A model generated the notes under the pieces. It was given only the letters and a program-made list of their open reading frames with translations, had not been told where the DNA came from and did no database searches. This document shows positions 1-5,013 of a DNA stretch of 7,560 nucleotides, piece after piece. Position 1 is the stretch's first letter, and every line of letters begins with the position of its first letter. The position numbers were made by a program, and so were the translations under genes. Source of the DNA: an uncultured Collinsella sp. (lineage in GTDB: Bacteria; Actinomycetota; Coriobacteriia; Coriobacteriales; Coriobacteriaceae); assembly GCA_900543515.1 (NCBI GenBank), contig UQRW01000070.1, positions 1-7,560 of the forward strand. The letters are read 5' to 3'.

Positions 1-1
1 C

Positions 2-253
2 TTTGCCGGCGATGCGAGCGGGGACGATCTTCCTCCGTTCGACGTGCCGGGTGCGGCGTCCGCGCCCAAGTCCGCTGCAGCTGCCCCCAAAGAGGGGGAC
101 GCCCCCGCTGCCCCTTGGGAGTCCAACCCCGGCGCCGGCAGCCCCTTCGGCCATCAGGGCGCAGCCCCGAGCATCCCGCAGACCGAGGACGAGGCCAAGG
201 CCCTCATCCGCAGCGTCTTTGGCCAGGCCACCATCTTCAAGCCGGTGGAGTAG
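2..253 (+). CDS. dnaX: DNA polymerase III subunit gamma/tau, C-terminal end (partial)
   Basis: This is the last 83 codons of a gene that begins before the window, open from base 2 to the TAG at 251–253. DnaX is the clamp-loader ATPase subunit of the replicative polymerase; only its tail is here, so no Walker or zinc motifs are visible. The visible part is a Pro/Ala/Gly-rich disordered linker followed by a short conserved-looking end (EDEAKALIRSVFGQATIFKP). An acidic/hydrophobic helix ending in a VFG-type strand at the very C-terminus is typical of gram-positive DnaX tails. The identification depends mainly on that end and on ybaB and recR following on the same strand, the classic dnaX–ybaB–recR order. 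Here the order is interrupted by a minus-strand gene. No clear terminator lies in the 21 nt before that convergent gene. An unrelated protein with a low-complexity tail is possible but less likely. Confidence 0.8.
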   Translation, partial: FAGDASGDDLPPFDVPGAASAPKSAAAAPKEGDAPAAPWESNPGAGSPFGHQGAAPSIPQTEDEAKALIRSVFGQATIFKPVE

Positions 254-274
254 CTGCGCAGGCGGGTATACTGC

Positions 275-748
275 TCAAGAAGAGGACCCCTTGTCCGGGC
301 GCATCTGTATTTCGGACATGTGTAGTGTGGTGCCGCGTATGTCGCATTTGAGCAGACAGGTGCGTGACGGTCGGCCTAGGATGCTGAGGTCGATACGATA
401 CGTCGCATGGCTGTTCGTGTACTCGACTTGCTCGGCGTTAATGGTTGCTCCGATTGCCAAATAAACGCCTAGCTCGGCATCGACAATCTTGAAGTCCTTT
501 ATCTTGACCTTGAACTCTTGATAGAGGGACGGGCTGTTGTAGTAGACGGTTCGGGTTCCGTCGGTGCACTCATCGGTCGTCTCCCATTTGACGACGGGCT
601 GGTCCGAGCTGGCTATCAGCAGTTCTGCTCCAAAAGCTATGGCATGGGTGATGACAACCAGCAATGCCCAGCCGACAAAGAGATAGAGAACCACATATGC
701 AACGGGGTGTTTTGAGCGGATGTTTTGGAGCGCGTTGGGGGCATTCAT
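275..748 (-). CDS. Small membrane-anchored hypothetical protein
   Basis: This 157-residue protein is not recognised. A short polar N-terminus (residues 1–14) is followed by one hydrophobic segment (about 15–37, VAYVVLYLFVGWALLVV core) and then a polar domain of about 110 residues rich in beta-type sequence, with cysteines at 61, 131 and 135. The segment has no obvious cleavage site, so a single-pass anchor with an extracytoplasmic C-terminal domain is the simplest reading. The start is well supported: the complement of 754–759 gives GGAGGT five bases before the ATG at 746–748, and a perfect TATAAT lies about 35 bases further upstream. By eye it is less GC-rich than its neighbours and it runs against dnaX and ybaB, so it looks like a late insertion into a conserved gene order. 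Expression seems likely; function is unknown. Confidence 0.75.
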   Translation of the reverse strand: MNAPNALQNIRSKHPVAYVVLYLFVGWALLVVITHAIAFGAELLIASSDQPVVKWETTDECTDGTRTVYYNSPSLYQEFKVKIKDFKIVDAELGVYLAIGATINAEQVEYTNSHATYRIDLSILGRPSRTCLLKCDIRGTTLHMSEIQMRPDKGSSS

Positions 749-782
749 GGGGCACCTCCAAATTACTATCTATGGCAATCAA

Positions 783-788
783 ATTATA
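783..788 (-). promoter_or_regulatory. -10 box of the promoter for the minus-strand membrane protein
   Basis: The complement of 783–788 reads TATAAT, a perfect -10 hexamer, ending 34 bases before the start codon at 748. No good -35 hexamer is seen 16–18 bases upstream (the best, near 806–812, is GC-rich). Transcription would start near 776, giving a leader of about 28 bases that carries the strong GGAGGT ribosome binding site. Confidence 0.55.
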
Positions 789-798
789 CCCTGCCGCC

Positions 799-860
799 AT
801 GTGCGCCGCCTCGAGCAGCGGTTCGGCATTTAGCTATTTAGTGGCGCACATGAAATGCCG
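799..860. repeat. Two interleaved perfect inverted repeats (pseudoknot-like layout)
   Basis: ATGTGCGCC at 799–807 is the exact reverse complement of GGCGCACAT at 843–851. CGGCATTT at 824–831 is the exact reverse complement of AAATGCCG at 853–860. The pairs are interleaved rather than nested, so an RNA from either strand could form an H-type pseudoknot, or the two stems could be alternatives. The block lies upstream of the -10 of the minus-strand gene and well upstream of the ybaB promoter, so it may instead be a DNA-level site or a relic of a repeat element. Confidence 0.5.
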
Positions 861-890
861 GATTCGGCTCTACTAGATTGAGTGTGCGAT

Positions 891-925
891 ATTATGCAAC
901 CTTGCATAATTCGACCTTGCATAAT
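891..925. promoter_or_regulatory. Operator-like cluster of three TTGCATAAT half-sites
   Basis: ATTATGCAA (891–899) and TTGCATAAT (902–910) form a perfect 9-bp inverted repeat around CC. A second direct copy of TTGCATAAT is at 917–925; with flanking bases, the 12-mer ACCTTGCATAAT occurs at 899–910 and 914–925, a 15-bp period. An AT-rich palindrome plus a phased extra half-site in GC-rich DNA looks like a binding site for a dimeric regulator. The TGCATAA core resembles half of an ArgR box, but that is only a resemblance. The cluster lies between the divergent promoters of the minus-strand gene and ybaB and could serve either one. Confidence 0.5.
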
Positions 926-1003
926 CTTTGAGTGCGGTTTGTATTGGAGGACATGTATATCGACTGAGGTAACACGTCCGCCCCGCTCTCTCGCCCCGCG
1001 CCG

Positions 1004-1012
1004 TGGTACGAT
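1004..1012 (+). promoter_or_regulatory. Extended -10 promoter for ybaB–recR
   Basis: TGGTACGAT combines a TGn extension with a TACGAT -10, a form common in GC-rich actinobacteria. No good -35 is visible at the usual distance. Transcription would start near 1019, giving a leader of about 70 bases containing the hairpin at 1031–1062 and the ybaB ribosome binding site. Confidence 0.45.
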
Positions 1013-1030
1013 TTTTGAGTTTGAAAGTCC

Positions 1031-1074
1031 CGCCGTGCTCCGGCTGCCCTTGCAGCTCGGCGTGCGGCCGCACG
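1031..1074 (+). promoter_or_regulatory. Leader hairpin and adjoining palindrome before ybaB
   Basis: GGCTGC (1042–1047) pairs with GCAGCT (1052–1057) across a CCTT loop. CGCCG (1031–1035) can then pair with CGGCG (1058–1062), leaving a bulge on the left. Overlapping its right edge, 1061–1074 is a perfect 14-bp palindrome, CGTGCGGCCGCACG. The structure ends five bases before the GGAG ribosome binding site at 1079–1082, so it could affect ybaB translation. No U-tract follows, so it is not a terminator. Confidence 0.35.
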
Positions 1075-1087
1075 TAAAGGAGCCATC

Positions 1088-1408
1088 ATGGCTGGTATGA
1101 ACATGCAGCAGATGATGAAGCAGGCCCGCAAGATGCAGGAGCAGCTTGCCGCCGCGCAGGAGAACCTCAAGTCCCAGACCGTCGACGCCTCTGCCGGTGG
1201 TGGCATGGTCAAGGTGACCGTCAACGGCGAGATGGAGCTCGTCAACCTCACCATCGATCCCGATGCGCTCGATCCCGAGGACGTCGATATGCTGCAGGAT
1301 ATGATCATGGCTGCCGTCAACGAGGCCGTCCGCGGCGTCAACGAGCTCGCCAACAAGCAGATGGGCGCCATCACCGGCGGCCTCAACATCCCGGGCATGC
1401 CGTTCTAA
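1088..1408 (+). CDS. ybaB: YbaB/EbfC family nucleoid-associated DNA-binding protein
   Basis: This 106-residue protein has the usual length and layout of the YbaB/EbfC family. These are small dimeric DNA-binding proteins that coat the nucleoid and are almost always encoded just before recR. The N-terminal half is the typical Met/Gln/Lys-rich helix (residues 5–27, MQQMMKQARKMQEQLAAAQE). A beta-sheet core follows (GGGMVKVTVNGEMELVNLTI, about 37–56) and then a C-terminal helix (DMLQDMIMAAVNEAVRGVNEL). The Gly/Met-rich end (GGLNIPGMPF) is also a family hallmark. The ATG at 1088 has GGAG at 1079–1082 with a 5-base spacer. It appears to be the first gene of a short operon with recR. Its role in recombination repair or nucleoid organisation is known only in outline for the family. 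Confidence 0.95.
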   Translation: MAGMNMQQMMKQARKMQEQLAAAQENLKSQTVDASAGGGMVKVTVNGEMELVNLTIDPDALDPEDVDMLQDMIMAAVNEAVRGVNELANKQMGAITGGLNIPGMPF

Positions 1409-1421
1409 GACGCGCATATAT

Positions 1422-2018
1422 ATGAGTGCGAATCACAGTCTGCAAAAACTGCTCGATGAGCTGGGCCGTCTACCGGGCATTGGTCCCAAGTCGGCCCAGC
1501 GCATCGCCTACTACCTGCTCGAGGCCGATGCCGAGGAGGCCCGCCGCCTGGCCGAGGCCATCCTGGAGGTCAAGCAGGAGGTGCACTTTTGCAGCCGTTG
1601 TTTTAACTACGCCACGGCCGACGAGTGCTCCATCTGCCAGGACTCGATGCGTGACACTACCCGCATTTGCGTGGTGGGCGAGCCCCGCGATGTCCAGGCG
1701 ATCGAGCGCACGGGCAGCTATCACGGCCTGTACCATGTGCTGGGTGGCGTGATCAGCCCCATGGACAAGATCGGTCCCGAGCAGCTGCATATTCGCGAGT
1801 TGCTGGCGCGCTTGGGTCACGAGGACATCCACGAGGTCATCATCGCCACCAACCCCAATATTGAGGGCGAGACCACGGCGAGCTATCTCGCCCGCACCAT
1901 CAAGCCGTTGGGCGTCGAGGTGTCGCGTCTGGCAAGCGGCCTTCCCGTGGGCGGCGACTTGGAGTATGCCGACGAGCTTACGCTTGGCCGCGCTATCGAG
2001 GCCCGCCGCGCGATTTAG
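1422..2018 (+). CDS. recR: Recombination mediator protein RecR
   Basis: This 198-residue protein is full length for RecR, which works with RecO (and RecF) to load RecA onto SSB-coated single-stranded DNA at gaps. Domains in order: an N-terminal helix-hairpin-helix (LPGIGPKSAQRIAYYLL, about 17–33); a C4 zinc finger (C57, C60, C69, C72); a Toprim domain (about 80–175) with the acidic motif VVGEPRD near 84–90 and NPNIEGE at 144–150; and the C-terminal Walker-B-like segment (LEYADELTLGRAIEARR). All expected residues are present. The gene begins 13 bases after ybaB, and no Shine-Dalgarno is visible in GACGCGCATATAT before the ATG, so translation may depend on coupling to ybaB. No closer in-frame start is available. 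A hairpin at 2056–2085 may mark the end of its transcript. Confidence 0.97.
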   Translation: MSANHSLQKLLDELGRLPGIGPKSAQRIAYYLLEADAEEARRLAEAILEVKQEVHFCSRCFNYATADECSICQDSMRDTTRICVVGEPRDVQAIERTGSYHGLYHVLGGVISPMDKIGPEQLHIRELLARLGHEDIHEVIIATNPNIEGETTASYLARTIKPLGVEVSRLASGLPVGGDLEYADELTLGRAIEARRAI

Positions 2019-2055
2019 GTGGCGAGCCTGCTCCTGCCGTATGTTTTCCTCGCGA

Positions 2056-2085
2056 CGCACGGGGTAGTCATAATTTCCCCGTGCG
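2056..2085 (+). terminator. Possible weak terminator after recR
   Basis: CGCACGGGG (2056–2064) and CCCCGTGCG (2077–2085) form a perfect 9-bp stem with a 12-base AT-rich loop, 38 bases after the recR stop. Only a broken T-rich stretch (GAGTTTGTTG) follows, so termination may be partial or Rho-assisted. It could also be a processing or stability hairpin. Confidence 0.45.
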
Positions 2086-2093
2086 ACTGTGAG

Positions 2094-2179
2094 TTTGTTG
2101 TGCAACAAAGATGCTTCGTGTCCGCTTATCGCATGGATGCTTCCGCTCGCATCCTTAATTTGTCCATTCGTTGCGCAAC
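2094..2179. promoter_or_regulatory. Paired GTTGYGCAAC palindromes (putative operators)
   Basis: GTTGTGCAAC at 2097–2106, inside the longer 7+2+7 inverted repeat 2094–2109, and GTTGCGCAAC at 2170–2179, a perfect 10-bp palindrome, differ at a single base. Their starts are 73 bp apart, close to seven helical turns. The second overlaps the proposed -35 (2171–2176) of the kinase operon promoter. That is the expected arrangement for a repressor that binds two sites, perhaps looping the DNA. No family is assigned. Confidence 0.5.
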
Positions 2180-2201
2180 CTTTTTGGTTCGCTGATACAC
2201 T
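2171..2201 (+). promoter_or_regulatory. Promoter of the exported protein–kinase–FHA operon
   Basis: TTGCGC at 2171–2176 could be the -35, and TACACT at 2196–2201 fits TAnnnT with a TGA extension at 2193–2195. The spacer is long at 19 bases, but the extended -10 could compensate. The start would fall near 2208, right at an in-frame ATG (2207). The -35 overlaps a perfect palindrome (2170–2179), so repression is plausible. Confidence 0.45.
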
Positions 2202-2220
2202 CAAATATGGATTCGAATGA

Positions 2221-2248
2221 ATGCGCCGCTTCCGAGCGGCGTGTTTTT
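2221..2248 (+). terminator. Intrinsic terminator-like hairpin in the operon leader
   Basis: The bases at 2221–2230 pair with 2235–2244 across a TCCG tetraloop. The stem has ten pairs, including seven G–C pairs and two G–U wobbles, and is followed at once by five T (2244–2248). It is a good intrinsic terminator by form. It lies between the proposed promoter (2171–2201) and the GGAGG ribosome binding site at 2252–2256. It may stop recR readthrough if another promoter exists, or act as an attenuator for the operon. Confidence 0.65.
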
Positions 2249-2263
2249 GTTGGAGGAGAACGC

Positions 2264-3169
2264 ATGCGGCCCGGTGGCACTCAGACAAAGCGCGGCGCCG
2301 CGGTGCGCATACGACGCCGACTGGGCTTGGCGCCGCGGGCGTACGCACTGCTATCGTGCTCGCTGGTGCTGGTCATAGCTGGCGTTTCTGCCTATGGCAT
2401 GACCGTGCCGTCCATGATGCAGGCGCATGCCGCACGCGAACCGCGCGTGGGGCATGAGGTCAAAAGCGATCTGGGCACCACGACTGGATATGCTTGGGCA
2501 AGTGTGGTCGGGCATATTGTGTTTGGCACCGACGATGCGGACGGCGCCGAGGCCCCGGACAACGAAGTCACGCTTGCCAATGGCAAAACCATCGTGCTCA
2601 CCAACACCAAGATCATCGATCGGTTGTCCAACAATAGCGTGGCGGCAACGGTGAATAAGGTCGAGCAGCAGAAGGAGCAGGACGCCCAGCAGTCCGGAAA
2701 GCCCGGTAGCTCGGATACTTCTGGCTCCGGCTCGGATTCGTCGAGTTCGGGCGGCGGCTCTGGGTCGGGTTCCTCTACCGGAGGGTCTGGAAACGGCGGT
2801 TCGACGGGCGGCAACACTGACAACGATGCAAACTCCGGTGGCCTTTCCGCTGCTGAAGAAGAGAGCATTCACAGCTGGCTTGTGACCAAGTACAACATGC
2901 TCGACGGCTATGTTTCTCGTGCCAATGACGTGGTCTCGACCTATAACTCTACGGGAGATCCCAGACCGTGCGACAGTCTGGTCGGGGAGATGTTTGTCAT
3001 TCGAGCCGAGTTCGGTCGTCAGACATTCTCGCCCCGGTCAAAGTGGTATCAGCAGTATGCCAATCTGTGGGGCTGTTACACCAACCTATGTCAATGGGTC
3101 GGCCATTACGGCGATGATGACGTCGCGCTCGGTAACTTCAACAATAACGTGGCGGCGCTTGCCCTATGA
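2264..3169 (+). CDS. Exported or membrane-anchored protein with Ser/Gly linker
   Basis: This 301-residue protein is not recognised. An Arg/Lys-rich N-terminus (9–25) precedes a hydrophobic helix (about 26–47); AHA at 55–57 could be a signal-peptidase site, otherwise the helix is a membrane anchor. Residues about 60–135 form a small domain, and 140–143 end a Gln/Lys/Glu stretch. About 144–193 is almost pure Ser/Gly/Asn/Thr, a flexible linker. The C-terminal domain (about 195–301) looks helical, is rich in Trp/Tyr, and has Cys at 236, 271 and 276. The ATG at 2264 is chosen because GGAGG at 2252–2256 is ideally spaced. An in-frame ATG at 2207 would add 19 residues without any ribosome binding site. 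The stop overlaps the kinase start as ATGA, so the genes are coupled. It may be a sensor, substrate or effector of the kinase; that is inference. Confidence 0.8.
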   Translation: MRPGGTQTKRGAAVRIRRRLGLAPRAYALLSCSLVLVIAGVSAYGMTVPSMMQAHAAREPRVGHEVKSDLGTTTGYAWASVVGHIVFGTDDADGAEAPDNEVTLANGKTIVLTNTKIIDRLSNNSVAATVNKVEQQKEQDAQQSGKPGSSDTSGSGSDSSSSGGGSGSGSSTGGSGNGGSTGGNTDNDANSGGLSAAEEESIHSWLVTKYNMLDGYVSRANDVVSTYNSTGDPRPCDSLVGEMFVIRAEFGRQTFSPRSKWYQQYANLWGCYTNLCQWVGHYGDDDVALGNFNNNVAALAL

Positions 3170-5010
3170 TGACCGATCTTGCATCTACCACACCACAATC
3201 GCTCGGTCGCGATCCCATGGTCGGCCTGCGCCTGGCGCGTGTCGACGGGTTTGAGCCGGCCATTGCGCTCGGTCAGGACGAACTGCCTGCCTATCTGCGT
3301 CGTTTTACGATGCTGTTTGCCGACGATGCCACCATGCGCCGTGGCGGTATCGGCCGCGTGACGCGTGCCGTCAACGCCCAAGGCGAGGCAGTGGCACTCA
3401 AGCAGCTCATCTTGCCGACGCGCGATGAGTTCGACGACGATGCCGCTCACGAGGCGCTGGTCGCCAAGTTCAAGGCGGCGTTTCGCGAGGAATACGAATG
3501 CCATCGCGCCCTTTCGGGCCTTAAGGGCTTTCCCCGCCTCTATGGCTGGGGCGAGGTCGACGGTGTGCCTGCAATTGTCATGGAATGGGTCGAGGGCGAG
3601 ACGCTCGCCCGCTTGCGTTCGCGACTCGCCGTGGACGATGCCGGACGCCTGTCGCCGCTTGTGGCGGCGCGTCTGGGTCGCGACCTGTTCGATCTGCTCT
3701 GCCGTATGAGCCTGGTGGGTGAGGGCTTTGTCCATCGCGATATCTCGCCCGCTAATATTATGGTGCGTACGGCGCGCCTGCCGCTTGACCGACAGCTTGC
3801 CGAGGGCACCTTTGACCTGTGCCTGATCGACTTTGGCTCGTCGCTGGCGCTTGAGCCTGCGTCGGCCGTGGCCGGTACCGGCGGCAAGGCGTCGTTTACG
3901 GAGCGTTATGCCACGCTGCGTCGCGCGACGGTTGCCTATGCCCCGCCCGAGATGCTCACCGACGATATTCCCGACCTGCGCGCTTTGCGTATGTCGCCGG
4001 CGATTGACGTCTATGCCGCGGCAAGTACGGTTTACGAGCTCATTGCCGGCGTCGCGCCATACGAAGCCGCGCCGAGCACTTCGGGCACCTCGGGTTCGCG
4101 CAAAAAGACGCGCGACATCGCGAGCCCCTACCGTCTCAAGATGGACACACGGCCCGACTATCCCATTGGTGCCCATGCGCCCGGTTGTGATTTGACTCAG
4201 CTGCTCCGTCGTGAGCCCGATGTGGCGCTCGCCGCGGCCGAGCAGGCCCAGCAGCTGGGGCTTGAGCCGGATTCCGAAGAGCTACGCGATGCGCTGGCGT
4301 TTGTCGATGCCCAGCTGTTCGACGTGGTGATGGCCTGTCTGTCCAGTCATCAAAAAGATCGTCCCGAGCCGGCGGCGGTCGAGGCGGCGCTCTCGGCGTT
4401 TTGTGACCACTATGCGCAAAATGTCGGTCGTTCGCTTCGCGGCGAGCCGCTCACGCCGTGCCCCATGGATGCGTCTGGCCGCGCGGTTCGTCGCGCGCTG
4501 ATGGTCGGCGCGACGGTCGTCTGTGGCGTGGTTTGGGCTGTGGTCGTGGTTTCGGCCGCGCTGCTGGCGTCGGGCGCCCGCGTGACGGCGACTTTGGGAT
4601 CGCTCGTGTGGTCTGGGTCGCTACCGAGTATTATTGCCGCACTGGCGTTGGCGCTGCCAGGCATAGCCGGCGTTACCGCGGGGGCACTTGCGCGCAATCG
4701 GCGCTCGGGGTTCCTGCAGGGTGTGCTTGCGCTTTCTGCCTGCGAGGTTCCGGTGCTGGTTGTGGCTGCATGTAGCGTATTTTCCCAACGCGCCGTGATG
4801 GGCGGCCTTGTTGCCGCTCTGGTTGCAACCTATACGCTTACGTGGTTTTTGCTTGCGATGGGCTTTGCCTTTGAACTTCCCGTTTCGGCACCACGACGCA
4901 CAAAAGCCCAGATGGCGACTCCGCTTGCCGGTGGAGCCGCAGCTGCCCGTACTTTTGGCGGACCTGTCGAAGTATCGTCCGATTCTATTTCTACGACCAA
5001 GGAGGCCTAG
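3166..5010 (+). CDS. Membrane Ser/Thr protein kinase with four C-terminal membrane segments
   Basis: This 614-residue protein is a eukaryotic-like (Hanks-type) Ser/Thr kinase. Visible motifs: glycine loop GGIGRV (60–65), whose first Gly is replaced by R58; VALK lysine K79; a probable helix-C Glu near 108–111; catalytic loop HRDISPAN (H190, D192, N197); DFG at 222–224; a Thr-rich activation segment; APPE at 259–262; helix-F Asp281 (IDVY); and a conserved Arg near 399. All catalytic residues are present, so activity is expected. After the kinase domain come four hydrophobic segments (about 442–468, 486–508, 516–539, 544–570) and a Thr/Ser-rich tail. An even number of passes puts both kinase and tail in the cytoplasm. 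There are no PASTA repeats, so this is not the usual PknB cell-wall sensor design. The start overlaps the preceding stop (ATGA); a second ATG follows at once (3169). The FHA gene follows after 3 nt. Confidence 0.93.
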   Translation: MMTDLASTTPQSLGRDPMVGLRLARVDGFEPAIALGQDELPAYLRRFTMLFADDATMRRGGIGRVTRAVNAQGEAVALKQLILPTRDEFDDDAAHEALVAKFKAAFREEYECHRALSGLKGFPRLYGWGEVDGVPAIVMEWVEGETLARLRSRLAVDDAGRLSPLVAARLGRDLFDLLCRMSLVGEGFVHRDISPANIMVRTARLPLDRQLAEGTFDLCLIDFGSSLALEPASAVAGTGGKASFTERYATLRRATVAYAPPEMLTDDIPDLRALRMSPAIDVYAAASTVYELIAGVAPYEAAPSTSGTSGSRKKTRDIASPYRLKMDTRPDYPIGAHAPGCDLTQLLRREPDVALAAAEQAQQLGLEPDSEELRDALAFVDAQLFDVVMACLSSHQKDRPEPAAVEAALSAFCDHYAQNVGRSLRGEPLTPCPMDASGRAVRRALMVGATVVCGVVWAVVVVSAALLASGARVTATLGSLVWSGSLPSIIAALALALPGIAGVTAGALARNRRSGFLQGVLALSACEVPVLVVAACSVFSQRAVMGGLVAALVATYTLTWFLLAMGFAFELPVSAPRRTKAQMATPLAGGAAAARTFGGPVEVSSDSISTTKEA

Positions 5011-5013
5011 GTC

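Noticed and set aside
3..464. Plus-strand open frame of 153 codons at the left edge
   Set aside because: It overlaps the dnaX tail in another frame and is Arg/Pro/Ser-rich; it also runs antisense to the supported minus-strand gene.
953..967. Four-codon ORF after GGAGG, considered as a leader peptide
   Set aside because: The spacing between GGAGG and ATG is only two bases and the peptide has no regulatory codon run.
749..1087. SRP RNA or tRNA between dnaX and ybaB
   Set aside because: An SRP RNA often lies near dnaX in Gram-positives, but neither its conserved apical loop motif nor a tRNA cloverleaf is present.
2135..2154. Hairpin GGATGC/GCATCC as a terminator
   Set aside because: The stem is only six pairs with an eight-base loop and no T-tract; chance is likely.
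1470..2348. Minus-strand open frame of 292 codons
   Set aside because: It is antisense to recR and the following regulatory region, with no ribosome binding site or domain.
3106..4176. Minus-strand open frame of 356 codons
   Set aside because: It lies opposite the kinase catalytic domain, whose motifs are unmistakable; the antisense product is Arg-rich and unrecognisable.
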